A stretch of DNA of 64,000 bases from Paucisalibacillus globulus (GTDB lineage Bacteria; Bacillota; Bacilli; Bacillales; Amphibacillaceae): assembly GCF_900184735.1 (NCBI RefSeq), contig NZ_LT855386.1, positions 62,001 to 126,000 of the forward strand, written 5' to 3'. The notes beneath the pieces were generated by a model. The model made no database searches. It had not been told where the DNA came from and worked only from the letters and a program-made list of their open reading frames with translations. The position numbers were made by a program, and so were the translations under genes. This document shows, piece by piece, positions 48,353 through 57,777 of the stretch. The number at the start of each line of letters is the position of its first letter. Positions within the stretch are counted from its first letter, which is position 1.

Positions 48353-49624
48353 TTATAAGAACAAACGCTGAATATCATTCCATGTAACAATAATCATTAA
48401 CAGCATTAATAATGCAAACCCGACAAAGTGAAATATTCCTTCCTTTTCTGGTTCCATAGGTTTACCACGTAGAAGTTCAATTCCTACAAATAATAGTCTT
48501 CCACCATCTAATGCAGGTAATGGAACTAAGTTTACTACACCTAAGTTAATACTAAGTATTGCAGTCCACATTAGAAAATTCATAAATCCAGTCTGAACAA
48601 CCTGGTCGGTAGCATCATAAATCCCTACAGGTCCTGACAACATATCAAGACCTAACTGTCCCGTTACTAACATTGTTAGATTGGTCAGAATCATAGAAGT
48701 TGTTTCATATGTTTTCTCTGCACCATATTTAAATGAGCCCCAAAATGTCTTTTCCAATGATTGATAAACACCTATCTGTCCTATTGATGCTTCTTCACCT
48801 TCTATAGGTATTTCATTTGGAACTACAGTTAAATTAACGGTCTCCCCGTCACGCAGAACTGTCATACTTAACTCTTCAGCTGGATTTTCTCTAACAATAG
48901 TGGTGAATTCTTCCCAAGTTGATATAGATTTATCCTCAATCTGAATTATTTCATCATTAGGTTGGAATCCAGCTTCTTCTGCAGGATTGCCTGAAATTAC
49001 CTCACCTATTCTCGCCTCTTCAACAGGTACACCTTGAACAACACCTAAAATAATGAAAATAACAATTGCCAAGATAAAGTTCATCATAGGACCTGCAAAT
49101 AATTGCATAGCACGTTTCCCAGGTGATTTAGAAGCAAACTGACGATCATATGGGGCAATTAGAGTTTCTTTTTCATCCATAACAAATAAAGCACGGCGAT
49201 CTACATTAAAATGAAGTAATTCATCTTCATCAATCTCATAACCTTTAATAAATAATTCATGGTCTAAGTCAACTTTTTCTACTTCAATTACTCGAGCATT
49301 AGGATGTTTTGATTTGTTATTGACAATAATCTTATTGACAATACCTTCCTCGTTAAACTCTAGTCCTATATGGTGTCCAGGCTTCAATTCAATGATTTCT
49401 GGGTCTTCACCTGCTACCCGCACATAACCACCTATTGGTAATAATCGAATGGTATAAAGCGTATCATTTTTGGTGAAAGCAAATATTTTAGGTCCCATTC
49501 CAATTGCAAACTCTCGAGCTAACATCCCAGCGCGTTTTGCAAAAATGAGATGCCCAAGTTCATGGACAAATACTAAAAGTCCAAACATAAAAATAAACGC
49601 AATAACTGTTGTCAAGCCGAACAC
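48353..49624 (-). CDS. rasP: RasP (RseP family) site-2 intramembrane metalloprotease
   Basis: A 423-residue intramembrane zinc protease that cleaves anti-sigma factors and signal peptides within the membrane. It has the HExxH motif in VFVHELGHLIFAKRAG (first helix), a PDZ domain (about 200-280, GEVISGNPAEEAGFQPNDEI), and LPALDGGRLLF with the third zinc ligand. About four membrane helices; the C terminus IIVTWNDIQRLFL is the same as in B. subtilis. The start is GTG at 49624 (AAAGGA upstream); TTG at 49615 is an alternative. It follows cdsA by 33 bp; dxr, normally between them, is absent. Confidence 0.96.
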   Translation of the reverse strand: MFGLTTVIAFIFMFGLLVFVHELGHLIFAKRAGMLAREFAIGMGPKIFAFTKNDTLYTIRLLPIGGYVRVAGEDPEIIELKPGHHIGLEFNEEGIVNKIIVNNKSKHPNARVIEVEKVDLDHELFIKGYEIDEDELLHFNVDRRALFVMDEKETLIAPYDRQFASKSPGKRAMQLFAGPMMNFILAIVIFIILGVVQGVPVEEARIGEVISGNPAEEAGFQPNDEIIQIEDKSISTWEEFTTIVRENPAEELSMTVLRDGETVNLTVVPNEIPIEGEEASIGQIGVYQSLEKTFWGSFKYGAEKTYETTSMILTNLTMLVTGQLGLDMLSGPVGIYDATDQVVQTGFMNFLMWTAILSINLGVVNLVPLPALDGGRLLFVGIELLRGKPMEPEKEGIFHFVGFALLMLLMIIVTWNDIQRLFL

Positions 49625-49657
49625 CTTCCTTTATTGAAGTAGAAGAGTTGTATATCT

Positions 49658-50458
49658 CTAGCTAACTAATTGTAATATCAAATGGAGAACTGGAAAAACA
49701 AAAATAGCACTATCGAATCTGTCTAAAATACCACCATGTCCTGGTAAGATGTTACCCGAGTCCTTAACATTATAATGGCGCTTAAAGGCGGATTCGACGA
49801 GGTCACCAATTTGTCCAAAAATAGAAACCAGAATAGAAACAATGACAATTGTAACCATACTATATGGGAATTGGTAAATTAAATGAAAAACAACTCCAAC
49901 TATAGTAGCAACAACTATTCCACCTAATGCTCCTTCTATAGTCTTATTTGGGCTAATTTCAGGCCAAAGTTTATTCTTCCCAAATGACCTGCCAGTAAAA
50001 TAGGCACCCGTATCAGTAGACCAGATTAGTAATAAGGCAAAAAACACTTGAGCTAGTCCATCTTCAGAACCGTTTCTTGTTTCAATAAAATAGAAAAATC
50101 CCATACCAACATATAAAACAGCTAACAACACAAACCCAACATCATCGAATGTGAATTTGTTTTTTAATAAAACGGTGTATGCTAATAATAATAGGAAAAA
50201 CACCAGAATGATTTGAGCTGTATTTGAAGTAAACGGTAGATTTCCATTTATCGCTGCAGGATATAATAATAACCATAATAAAATAAAAGCCATCAATCCT
50301 GGAGCTGAATACCACGTAATTTTATGCATCTTAAGGAGTTCATACAAACCTATAGTTGCTAGTAAGTAAACTACAACCGTAAATGGAAGGTCACCATAGA
50401 TTACAAAGGGTAAGAATAAGATTATTGCAATGACTCCTGTTAAAATCCTTTGTTTCAT
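49658..50458 (-). CDS. cdsA: Phosphatidate cytidylyltransferase
   Basis: Integral membrane enzyme that makes CDP-diacylglycerol, the precursor of all phospholipids and the substrate of PgsA. The 266 residues contain about eight hydrophobic helices and the family signature near the C terminus: SAFKRHYNVKDSGNILPGHGGILDR. ATG 50458. It follows uppS by 15 bp. Confidence 0.97.
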   Translation of the reverse strand: MKQRILTGVIAIILFLPFVIYGDLPFTVVVYLLATIGLYELLKMHKITWYSAPGLMAFILLWLLLYPAAINGNLPFTSNTAQIILVFFLLLLAYTVLLKNKFTFDDVGFVLLAVLYVGMGFFYFIETRNGSEDGLAQVFFALLLIWSTDTGAYFTGRSFGKNKLWPEISPNKTIEGALGGIVVATIVGVVFHLIYQFPYSMVTIVIVSILVSIFGQIGDLVESAFKRHYNVKDSGNILPGHGGILDRFDSAIFVFPVLHLILQLVS

Positions 50459-50473
50459 ATACCATACATCACC

Positions 50474-51232
50474 TTAAATACCTCCATAGCGTCTGGACCT
50501 TCTTTGATAGTCCATTAAAGCCTCTACAAATATCTCTTCACTAAAATCTGGCCACAGTACATCAGTAAACCAAAATTCAGTGTAAGCTAATTGCCATAAT
50601 AGAAAATTACTTAATCTTTGTTCCCCACTGGTCCGGATTAATAAATCTGGATCTGTTAATCCGTGTGTGTATAAATACTCTGAAAGCAAGTTTTCGTCTA
50701 ACTGCTCAAGTGAGAACTTATCATTGTCTAGATCTTTCATCATCAATTTAATAGCACTTAAAATCTCACTTCTACTTCCGTAGTTTAATGCAAAATTCAG
50801 TAATAAACCATCATTATTCTTCGTTTTTTCTTTAGCATACTGAACTGCTTCTTTAGTAAATCCTGGTAGCGAATCAAAATCTCCAATTGTTTCAATTCTA
50901 ACATTATTTTTCATTAAGTCAGGTAAATAAATATGTAAAAATTCCTTTGGTAATTTTAGCAAATATTCTACCTCAGACTTTGGCCGTTTCCAATTTTCGG
51001 TTGAAAATGCAAAAAGGGTAAGAATTTTAACATTATATTTAACAGCAGTTTCCACTGTTTTTTTTACCACATCCATGCCCTCTTTGTGACCAGCAATTCG
51101 TGGTAGTCCCCTTTTCTTCGCCCAGCGCCCGTTTCCATCCATAATTATTGCTACATGTTCAGGTACACTCGTTAATTCTTCTTGTAGGGGTATTTCTTTT
51201 TTGGGTTTAAAAAATGGAAGTTTCATTGGCAT
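50474..51232 (-). CDS. uppS: Undecaprenyl diphosphate synthase
   Basis: Cis-prenyltransferase that makes the C55 lipid carrier for cell-wall synthesis. Catalytic Asp32 is in IIMDGNGRWAKKRGLPRIAGHKEG, with LLNFALNYGSRSEI and DLLIRTSGEQRLSNFLLWQLAYTE further on. Start chosen at ATG 51232 (252 residues) with GGAGG 5 nt upstream; a longer frame from 51262 has no comparable site. It opens the uppS-cdsA-rasP unit, following the frr terminator. Confidence 0.97.
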   Translation of the reverse strand: MPMKLPFFKPKKEIPLQEELTSVPEHVAIIMDGNGRWAKKRGLPRIAGHKEGMDVVKKTVETAVKYNVKILTLFAFSTENWKRPKSEVEYLLKLPKEFLHIYLPDLMKNNVRIETIGDFDSLPGFTKEAVQYAKEKTKNNDGLLLNFALNYGSRSEILSAIKLMMKDLDNDKFSLEQLDENLLSEYLYTHGLTDPDLLIRTSGEQRLSNFLLWQLAYTEFWFTDVLWPDFSEEIFVEALMDYQRRSRRYGGI

Positions 51233-51399
51233 AATTTCCTCCGAACACTGGTGTTTAACCATTTGAAAATACTTTAATAATTATGCTAAAAAAATGAGTT
51301 ATATGACTATAAGTGATTTCGTACCCATAATAACAGCCCACTATAGTGTAACTCATCACTATTACAAAGCAAAATTTATTTTAATTATAACGGTTTTTC

Positions 51400-51436
51400 A
51401 ATAAGAATACAAAAGCCCCCTTAAACAAGAGGGCTT
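51400..51436 (-). terminator. Intrinsic terminator after frr
   Basis: AAGCCCTCTT and AAGGGGGCTT (51413-51436, minus strand) pair over 10 bp with one wobble, followed by TTGTATTC. Confidence 0.82.
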
Positions 51437-51481
51437 ATTTATGTGTTAAAAGAAACATATTGTGTGAGCAAAGGGTTCTAA

Positions 51482-52039
51482 TTAAACTTCCAAGATTTCT
51501 TTTTCTTTATTTTTTGCTAGTTGGTCAATCTCAGAAATATGCTTGTCTGTCTCTTTCTGAACGCTATCTTGGGATAATCTTAATTCATCTTCAGTAAGAT
51601 CGCCACCTTTTTCTGCCTTTTTAAGGGCATCATTTGTATCACGGCGAATATTTCTAACTTGAACACGATACTCTTCTGCATACTTCCCTACTACTTTAAC
51701 AAGATCTTTTCTACGCTCTTCTGTTAGTGCAGGAATATTAATGCGAATAACGTTACCATCATTAGAAGGAGATAAACCTAAATCAGCTTTTTGAATTGCT
51801 TTTTCAATATCTCCCATTGCTGTTTTATCATAAGGAGTGATCACTAGTAGACGCGCCTCTGGTGCGGCAATAGTGGCTAATTGATTTAATGGAGTATTTG
51901 CACCGTAGTAATCAACAAAAACATTGTCTAAAAGACTAGGATTTGCTCTTCCAGCTCTAACTGTTGCCAAATTTCTAGAAAATGCTTGAACAGCTTGTTT
52001 CATTTTATCCTTGCACTCGTTCATAATTTGATCAGTCAT
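51482..52039 (-). CDS. frr: Ribosome recycling factor
   Basis: A 185-residue factor that splits post-termination ribosomes with EF-G. The conserved [30 protein letters not shown] and [17 protein letters not shown] segments are intact. It follows pyrH with 2 nt between stop and start, and ends at a terminator. Confidence 0.98.
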   Translation of the reverse strand: MTDQIMNECKDKMKQAVQAFSRNLATVRAGRANPSLLDNVFVDYYGANTPLNQLATIAAPEARLLVITPYDKTAMGDIEKAIQKADLGLSPSNDGNVIRINIPALTEERRKDLVKVVGKYAEEYRVQVRNIRRDTNDALKKAEKGGDLTEDELRLSQDSVQKETDKHISEIDQLAKNKEKEILEV

Positions 52040-52041
52040 GA

Positions 52042-52764
52042 TTATTTCCCCCTTATTATAGTTCCGATTGTTTCACCTTCAACAACCTTTTTAATGTTTC
52101 CTTCTTCCGTAATAGAAAAGACAATCAATGGAATATCATTCTCCATACACAAAGTTGACGCAGTAGAATCCATCACACCAAGACCTTCATTCAGCATTTC
52201 CATATAAGAAATATTTTCATATTTCTTGGCTTCTTTATTCACTTTAGGATCATCTGAATAAACACCATCAACATTGTTTTTTGCCATTAAAATAACTTCT
52301 GCTTCAATCTCTGCAGCTCTAAGCGCAGCAGTAGTATCTGTTGAGAAATATGGATTACCAGTACCAGCTGCAAAAATGACAACTCGCTTTTTTTCTAAGT
52401 GGCGAATTGCTTTTCTCCTGATGTATGGTTCAGCTACTTGTCGCATTTCTATTGATGTTTGAACACGTGATGGAATATCGATTGTTTCTAAGGCATCTTG
52501 TAACGCTAATGAGTTCATTACCGTAGCCAACATCCCCATATAATCAGCAGTCGCACGGTCCATTCCCATTTCACTACCGACCTTACCACGCCAGATATTA
52601 CCCCCACCTACAACGACAGCAACCTCAACTCCAAGTTTTACTACCTCTTTGACCTGTGTTGCAATCGATTGTATAACTTTTGGTTCTATGCCATATCCTT
52701 GGTTTCCGCTTAAAGCTTCACCACTTAATTTAAGTACAATTCTACTGTAACGAGCTGTTGTCAT
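52042..52764 (-). CDS. pyrH: Uridylate kinase (UMP kinase)
   Basis: Phosphorylates UMP to UDP; hexameric amino-acid-kinase fold, regulated by GTP and UTP. 240 residues with [29 protein letters not shown] and [21 protein letters not shown]-type motifs. Start chosen at ATG 52764 ([15 protein letters not shown]), with GGAGGT upstream at 52769-52774; ATG 52776 precedes that site. It follows tsf after a hairpin without a U-run. Confidence 0.97.
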   Translation of the reverse strand: MTTARYSRIVLKLSGEALSGNQGYGIEPKVIQSIATQVKEVVKLGVEVAVVVGGGNIWRGKVGSEMGMDRATADYMGMLATVMNSLALQDALETIDIPSRVQTSIEMRQVAEPYIRRKAIRHLEKKRVVIFAAGTGNPYFSTDTTAALRAAEIEAEVILMAKNNVDGVYSDDPKVNKEAKKYENISYMEMLNEGLGVMDSTASTLCMENDIPLIVFSITEEGNIKKVVEGETIGTIIRGK

Positions 52765-52819
52765 AATAACCTCCATAGAGATAAATTTATAAACTCTAAA
52801 TAATTTATGTGCTCATGGT

Positions 52820-52850
52820 GAAATAGGGAACATGATATGTCCCCTATTTC
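52820..52850 (-). other. Stable intergenic hairpin between tsf and pyrH
   Basis: GAAATAGGGAACAT (52820-52833) pairs with ATGTCCCCTATTTC (52837-52850) over about 14 positions with a 3-nt loop. No U-run follows on the minus strand (ACCATGAGC), so it looks more like an RNA-processing or stability element than a terminator. Confidence 0.6.
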
Positions 52851-52862
52851 TCCCACTGAAAA

Positions 52863-53747
52863 TTATTTTTTAATTTGGCTCATTACTTCTTCTGCAAAGT
52901 TCTCAGAGCGTTTTTCTAATCCTTCTCCAACTTCATAGCGAGCGAAAGATTTTACTGTTGCACCTTTGCTTTCTACATATTTCTTAACTTTTTGATCTGG
53001 GTCTTTTACAAAACTTTGTTCAAGTAAGCAAATATCTTCAAAGAATTTACCTAGGCGACCATCAACCATTTTTTCAACGATTTTTTCAGGTTTACCTTCG
53101 TTAAGTGCTTGTTGTTTAAGAACTTCACGTTCATGGTTAATAACATCTTCAGAAACTTCATCACGAGATACATATTTAGGGTTAACTGCAGCTACATGCA
53201 TTGCGACATCTTTAGCTACACTTGAATCAGTTGTTCCTTCTAATAAAGCTAGAACACCGATACGGCCACCCATATGAAGGTACTCACCAAATGCATCATT
53301 ATCAGTTTTTGTTAATAATTCAAAGCGGCGCAATGAAATTTTCTCTCCGATTTTAGCTACAGCAGAGTTAATGTATGTTTCTACTGTATCTCCATCACCA
53401 TTTAATTTTTGTTGTAATGCTTCTTCAACAGTAGCAGGTTTTTGCGAAAGTATATGGTTACCTAAGTCTTCAAGTAATTGCTTAAATTGGTCGTTCTTAG
53501 TAACAAAGTCAGTTTCACAGTTTACTTCTAAAAGTACTGCTGTATTACCTTGAGATGTAATGTATGTAGATCCTTCTGCAGCAATACGGTCAGCTTTTTT
53601 AGCAGCTTTCGCAATACCTTTTTCACGTAAGTAGTCGATTGCTTGATCGATATCACCATTAGTTTCAGTTAGTGCTTTCTTACAATCCATCATTCCAGCA
53701 CCAGTTTTTTCACGAAGTTCTTTTACCATTTGTGCAGTTACAGCCAT
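52863..53747 (-). CDS. tsf: Elongation factor Ts
   Basis: A 294-residue guanine nucleotide exchange factor for EF-Tu. The N-terminal UBA-like domain ([37 protein letters not shown]) and TDFVTKND motif are clear. ATG 53747 follows AAGGAGGACTTA. It is after rpsB but separated from it by a terminator, with a small hairpin (53810-53834) in its leader. Confidence 0.98.
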   Translation of the reverse strand: MAVTAQMVKELREKTGAGMMDCKKALTETNGDIDQAIDYLREKGIAKAAKKADRIAAEGSTYITSQGNTAVLLEVNCETDFVTKNDQFKQLLEDLGNHILSQKPATVEEALQQKLNGDGDTVETYINSAVAKIGEKISLRRFELLTKTDNDAFGEYLHMGGRIGVLALLEGTTDSSVAKDVAMHVAAVNPKYVSRDEVSEDVINHEREVLKQQALNEGKPEKIVEKMVDGRLGKFFEDICLLEQSFVKDPDQKVKKYVESKGATVKSFARYEVGEGLEKRSENFAEEVMSQIKK

Positions 53748-53809
53748 ATTAAGTCCTCCTTAGTATTATTACATATTTAGCATTTGTACTATTGTTAATA
53801 ACAAACCTG

Positions 53810-53834
53810 AAAGTTCTGATCTCTACAGAACTTT
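53810..53834 (-). other. Leader hairpin upstream of tsf
   Basis: AAAGTTCTG (53810-53818) pairs with CAGAACTTT (53826-53834) around a 7-nt loop, directly after the rpsB terminator. Role unknown. Confidence 0.45.
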
Positions 53835-53837
53835 GTA

Positions 53838-53878
53838 TCTTAAAAAAAGGTGATAAAAGGCTTATCCTCTTATCACCT
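53838..53878 (-). terminator. Intrinsic terminator after rpsB
   Basis: AGGTGATAA (53848-53856) pairs with TTATCACCT (53870-53878), followed on the minus strand by TTTTTTTAAG. It may be partial, since tsf follows. Confidence 0.9.
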
Positions 53879-53892
53879 GACCTTTTCAGAAA

Positions 53893-54639
53893 TTAAGCTT
53901 CTTCCGTTGTTTCAGCTACAGCATCTGTTTGAGCTTCTTCAGCTACTTCTAATTCTTCACCTTGTTTAACTTCAAGGATAGCATCAGCAATTTTACCTGT
54001 AAGAAGTTTCACAGCACGGATAGCATCATCGTTAGCTGGGATCACATAATCAATTTCATCAGGATCACAGTTTGTATCAACGATTCCGATGATAGGAATG
54101 TTTAATTTGTGTGCTTCAGCAATTGCAATACGCTCTTTACGAGGGTCAATTACAAACATTGCATCTGGAAGTTTCTTCATCTCTTTAATTCCGCCTAGGA
54201 ATTTAACAAGACGTTCTTTCTCTTTCAACAAGCCTACAACTTCTTTTTTAGGAAGTACTTCAAACGTACCGTCTTCTTCCATTTTTTCAATTTGAACTAA
54301 ACGGTTAATACGTTTACGAATTGTTTGGAAGTTAGTTAATGTACCACCTAACCAACGTTGGTTAACATAATACATTCCAGAACGGATTGCTTCTTCTTTA
54401 ACAGAATCTTGAGCTTGTTTCTTAGTTCCTACGAAAAGAACAGTACCGCCATTAGCTGCGATCTCTTTAACGTAGTTATAAGCTTCTTCTACCTTCTTAA
54501 CTGTTTTTTGAAGGTCGATGATATAAATGCCGTTACGCTCAGTGAAGATATATTTCTTCATTTTAGGGTTCCAACGACGTGTTTGGTGTCCGAAATGTAC
54601 ACCAGCTTCTAGTAATTGCTTCATAGAAATTACTGACAT
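53893..54639 (-). CDS. rpsB: 30S ribosomal protein S2
   Basis: A 248-residue S2, with the conserved [28 protein letters not shown] terminus, [15 protein letters not shown] and [30 protein letters not shown]. The C terminus is a short acidic tail. ATG 54639 follows GAGGAGG. A leader of about 125-130 nt runs from the promoter region at 54768-54801 to the start. Confidence 0.99.
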   Translation of the reverse strand: MSVISMKQLLEAGVHFGHQTRRWNPKMKKYIFTERNGIYIIDLQKTVKKVEEAYNYVKEIAANGGTVLFVGTKKQAQDSVKEEAIRSGMYYVNQRWLGGTLTNFQTIRKRINRLVQIEKMEEDGTFEVLPKKEVVGLLKEKERLVKFLGGIKEMKKLPDAMFVIDPRKERIAIAEAHKLNIPIIGIVDTNCDPDEIDYVIPANDDAIRAVKLLTGKIADAILEVKQGEELEVAEEAQTDAVAETTEEA

Positions 54640-54767
54640 TATTTTTTCCTCCTCAGGTTTATCCTCCGCTTACATCATTTCTGTATAAAGACCCATTGGG
54701 CACCGATTATACAAATCAACAAGCGTGTGTGGTTATAAATCATTTTGTTGTATTTACACCAGAAATA

Positions 54768-54801
54768 AATATATCATACCAATAGCTTGTAATCAAGTTA
54801 A
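54768..54801 (-). promoter_or_regulatory. rpsB promoter region overlapping the swrB 3' end
   Basis: On the minus strand two overlapping sigma-A-like pairs occur, each with 17-bp spacing: TTGATT (54791-54796) with TATATT (54768-54773), and TTAACT (54796-54801) with TATGAT (54773-54778). The -35 elements run into the swrB stop codon. This gives rpsB independent expression from the upstream motility operon. Confidence 0.55.
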
Positions 54802-55250
54802 ATGTTACTTTTCTCATGAAACTTTATAATTAATTCTACTTCTGTTTTACCACAACCAAGTTTCCGAGCAATTTCTTCTACTGAATTGCCCTCTTTATAC
54901 AGTTTAAGTATTCTAGAGGATGTTGATACTTCTATCTCATCACGCACTGCTTCTCCGGTGTCGGTTAAATCGATACTAACATTTACATCCTCTTGGTCCA
55001 ATATGGAGTTACTATTCTCTTTTAAACTAGATGGACCAGGTTTTGTAATCGTCTTATCTACGGCTCTTGATAACTCTTCTTCGAGAAGCTTATTTTCATT
55101 CTTTATTTCTTCTAAATAACTTTCCATTAAACTAACTATTTCCTGTGTGTTAGAGGATTTATTTGTAACTAACTGTTTATTTATTGCAATTATTGCCGTG
55201 ATGGTTATGATATGTAATAAAAAACTAATAATAAATAAAAAAGATGTCAT
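54798..55250 (-). CDS. swrB: SwrB-like swarming motility protein
   Basis: A 150-residue protein with an N-terminal transmembrane helix (about 2-24), a polar helical linker, and a C-terminal helix-turn-helix-like segment (GNSVEEIARKLGCGKTEVELIIKFHEK). This architecture and the position between sigD and rpsB match SwrB (YlxL) of B. subtilis, which promotes flagellar type III export activation and swarming. Slightly shorter than the B. subtilis protein (167). ATG 55250 follows GGAGCTAACTACT. Confidence 0.87.
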   Translation of the reverse strand: MTSFLFIISFLLHIITITAIIAINKQLVTNKSSNTQEIVSLMESYLEEIKNENKLLEEELSRAVDKTITKPGPSSLKENSNSILDQEDVNVSIDLTDTGEAVRDEIEVSTSSRILKLYKEGNSVEEIARKLGCGKTEVELIIKFHEKSNI

Positions 55251-55255
55251 AGTAG

Positions 55256-55552
55256 TTAGCTCCTACTGTCAAAATTGTTTCCTAGAAATGGATGATTAAT
55301 ATTTTCTACAGCTTCACTAGTCTGTTTTTTTTGCAGATACTTCTCTTCGTTCTTTTGATTCTGGCTATCTTTTTGCAACATAACTTCATCTGAGTCTTGA
55401 ACCCGCTTCCTTTTGATATTTTCTTGGATTAATTGCGTTTGGGCAAGAGCTTCTTGAAAATGTTGATTTTGCTTTAGACTTTGTTCTTGAAGTTTTCCGG
55501 CATCCATTGTTCTAGGGAGAGCAACCTGCATTTCAACTGATTTCCAACTCAT
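55256..55552 (-). CDS. Small unrecognised protein of the flagellar/chemotaxis operon
   Basis: A 98-residue polar protein, Gln/Lys/Glu-rich and probably helical (MSWKSVEMQVALPRTMDAGK...). I do not recognise a domain. It lies 5 nt upstream of swrB and about 25 nt after the FapA-like gene, has AGGAAGTG before ATG 55552, and its codon use resembles its neighbours, so it is probably real. A role in motility is only inferred from location. Confidence 0.7.
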   Translation of the reverse strand: MSWKSVEMQVALPRTMDAGKLQEQSLKQNQHFQEALAQTQLIQENIKRKRVQDSDEVMLQKDSQNQKNEEKYLQKKQTSEAVENINHPFLGNNFDSRS

Positions 55553-55576
55553 GTTATCACTTCCTGAAATCGCTAT

Positions 55577-56953
55577 TTATATAGAACGCATATAGATTTC
55601 ATTACGCAGAAGTTCTAGTTCGACTTGTTTGTATGATTCTGTAATGACTCGTTTATATTTTCCGAAACTAATAATGGTATTACCAAATAAATTTCCTGTG
55701 ATGGTCAATGTTGCCTTTCTTTCATTGCCATCAGTACTAAAAGAGTCAAGTTGTTCCTTAATACTATTAAGTAACTCTATGTTTTTATTATAGGATAGTT
55801 TTTGTTTTTGTAATGTTGACAGTAATTTCGGATTGGATCGGATATTGGGTGTCTGAGTTAGTTTTTCTCCAATAATTGTTAATTTCTGCAATGTGTCCTC
55901 AATTTTCTTTTTTTCTACTAAAAGTTTTTCCATTTCTTGGGTTTCGATATGATTTTGTCCGAGCAAAATCTCGGTTTTTGTATTCATATAATTCCCCACA
56001 TGATTTACATGGATTGTTTCTCTAGCAGAAACACGGCCCCCAATTATACTACCCCTTTGAGAGATTATCTCCCTTCCAGCTACACATTCACTATGAAGAA
56101 TGGAATTCTCAACATATAAATTCTTTCCAGCTCGAACGGTACCTTGGTTAACATAGCCAATTTGAATGTTTTCTTCAGCTATTATTGATCCTTTTTGCAT
56201 TCCGGAAAGACCTTCAGCCACATAAATAGATCCACTTGCCACAATAGTGGCAGCCTCGACCATTCCAAATATTTTTACGTCTCCACCAGCTGAAATCGAG
56301 AATCCAGTAGGCACATCTCCTTTTATCACGATAGTTCCGATAAAATCTATATTACCTTCTTTCATTGAAAGGGTAGATGTTACCTCATAAACTGGATGAA
56401 CATGCATATAATTTGCTTGAACATTAGCCTGGCCGCTTGAATTAGAGTAGTAGGACATATCCTGTTCCGAAAACCGGACGTTTTGACCTGCTTTTATTTT
56501 TACCGGGCGTCCAGGTTTTGCAGGAATATTAACCCCAGACACATTAGTTCCTGGGGTACCCTCTGTCGGTAAAGATATGGTTGCAAGTTTTTCATCTTTT
56601 TTAACTGATGGAATTCGCATCACTTCTCGAAAATTCCAATCATCATTTTTTTCAACGGTTGGATTAAAATTAATGTGATAGGTTATGTTTCCATCGCGTC
56701 CTGAAATCGGAGCTTCTCCTTGAGCGATGATGATTGGAAAATCCTCAAGTGAAACTCCTGAAATTACTTTTTCTATGTGGTCTTGAATAATACCAAAGTT
56801 AATATTGTTTTTGGCTAGGAAGTCTAAGAAAGAATTTATCGTGATTTCTATATCTCTGTTTAATAGGTATTCTTCAGTAAAATGGAGTTCTGCAATCATT
56901 GCATCTTTAGATATAATGATTTTGAAGAGTTGACTAAGCTGGGCCATCACCAT
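55577..56953 (-). CDS. FapA/DUF342 family protein
   Basis: A 458-residue protein of the flagellar assembly protein A (DUF342) family. The central part (about 190-330) is a repetitive beta-helix-like region rich in G-x-I/V-x-A-G patterns (GNIDFIGTIVIKGDVPTGFSISAGGDVKIFGMVEAATIVASGSIYVAEG), followed by a helical C-terminal coiled coil (about 335-400). In other bacteria it affects flagellar placement or number; it is absent from the B. subtilis 168 arrangement as far as I recall. ATG 56953 or 56947 (AAGGAGA upstream). It lies immediately downstream of sigD. Confidence 0.85.
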   Translation of the reverse strand: MVMAQLSQLFKIIISKDAMIAELHFTEEYLLNRDIEITINSFLDFLAKNNINFGIIQDHIEKVISGVSLEDFPIIIAQGEAPISGRDGNITYHINFNPTVEKNDDWNFREVMRIPSVKKDEKLATISLPTEGTPGTNVSGVNIPAKPGRPVKIKAGQNVRFSEQDMSYYSNSSGQANVQANYMHVHPVYEVTSTLSMKEGNIDFIGTIVIKGDVPTGFSISAGGDVKIFGMVEAATIVASGSIYVAEGLSGMQKGSIIAEENIQIGYVNQGTVRAGKNLYVENSILHSECVAGREIISQRGSIIGGRVSARETIHVNHVGNYMNTKTEILLGQNHIETQEMEKLLVEKKKIEDTLQKLTIIGEKLTQTPNIRSNPKLLSTLQKQKLSYNKNIELLNSIKEQLDSFSTDGNERKATLTITGNLFGNTIISFGKYKRVITESYKQVELELLRNEIYMRSI

Positions 56954-56973
56954 GCTTCTCCTTTAATGTAGAA

Positions 56974-57747
56974 TTATAGGGCCTCTTGCATTTTGTTACG
57001 TAATTTAAATATTACTTTTTTATGGATTTGTGAGATCCTTGAGGTAGTAAGCCCCAGAACTTGTCCTATTTCCGTAAATGTTAGCCCTTCTTGATAAAAT
57101 AAACTGATTATCATCTGTTCATTTTCTTTTAGACCTTTAATACTTTTAGCTAACTCTTGATATTGCTCTTTTCGAACTATATGTGTATCTGGTTGAATAC
57201 TAGTATCGTCTGGAATGGTATACCCAATTCCTTCTTTATGTTGATGATTGGAGCCGTCTTTAGATTTTTCTTCGATAGAAAGCAAATTAGCAAATACTGC
57301 ATCTTTAACATGAGTTTCTACCTCATGCACCTCAAGTCCTAGAGCTTCTGCTATTTCAGCGGAACTAGGCTCCCTTTGGTATAGTTGGATTAATTCTTGT
57401 GAGGCTTTTTCTATTTTTTTCGTTTTTTCCCGTATTGATCTTGGCAACCAGTCTTCTTTTCGTAATCCGTCAATAATAGCGCCTCGAATTCTAAAGGAAG
57501 CATACGTATCAAATTTCAAATCACGATCAAGATCGAACTTTTTCAAAGCATCATAAAGTCCAAATAACCCTAGACTTTTTATGTCATCTTTTAGTACATT
57601 ACTAGGTAAATGACTCATTGTTCTTTCAACATGGTAATTTACAAGATGCATATATTGTTGAATAAGTTGATTGGCTGCTTCGTTATCTTGATGTTTTTTC
57701 CATTTATTCCATAGTTCTTGCTCTAGAGGAGAGATTTTTGTTCCCAA
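56974..57747 (-). CDS. sigD: RNA polymerase sigma factor SigD (FliA/WhiG type)
   Basis: A 257-residue sigma-28 for late flagellar, chemotaxis and autolysin genes. Region 2 is in DDIKSLGLFGLYDALKKFDLDRDLKFDTYASFRIRGAIIDGLRKEDWLPRSIREK, and region 4 in LTFTEIGQVLGLTTSRISQIHKKVIFKLR. The start codon is TTG at 57747, about 10 nt from GGAGG; I found no better ATG. It follows cheD by 30 bp, the usual order. Confidence 0.97.
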   Translation of the reverse strand: MGTKISPLEQELWNKWKKHQDNEAANQLIQQYMHLVNYHVERTMSHLPSNVLKDDIKSLGLFGLYDALKKFDLDRDLKFDTYASFRIRGAIIDGLRKEDWLPRSIREKTKKIEKASQELIQLYQREPSSAEIAEALGLEVHEVETHVKDAVFANLLSIEEKSKDGSNHQHKEGIGYTIPDDTSIQPDTHIVRKEQYQELAKSIKGLKENEQMIISLFYQEGLTFTEIGQVLGLTTSRISQIHKKVIFKLRNKMQEAL

Positions 57748-57777
57748 ATGACTTGCTCCTCCCTATCCATTTTTTAG

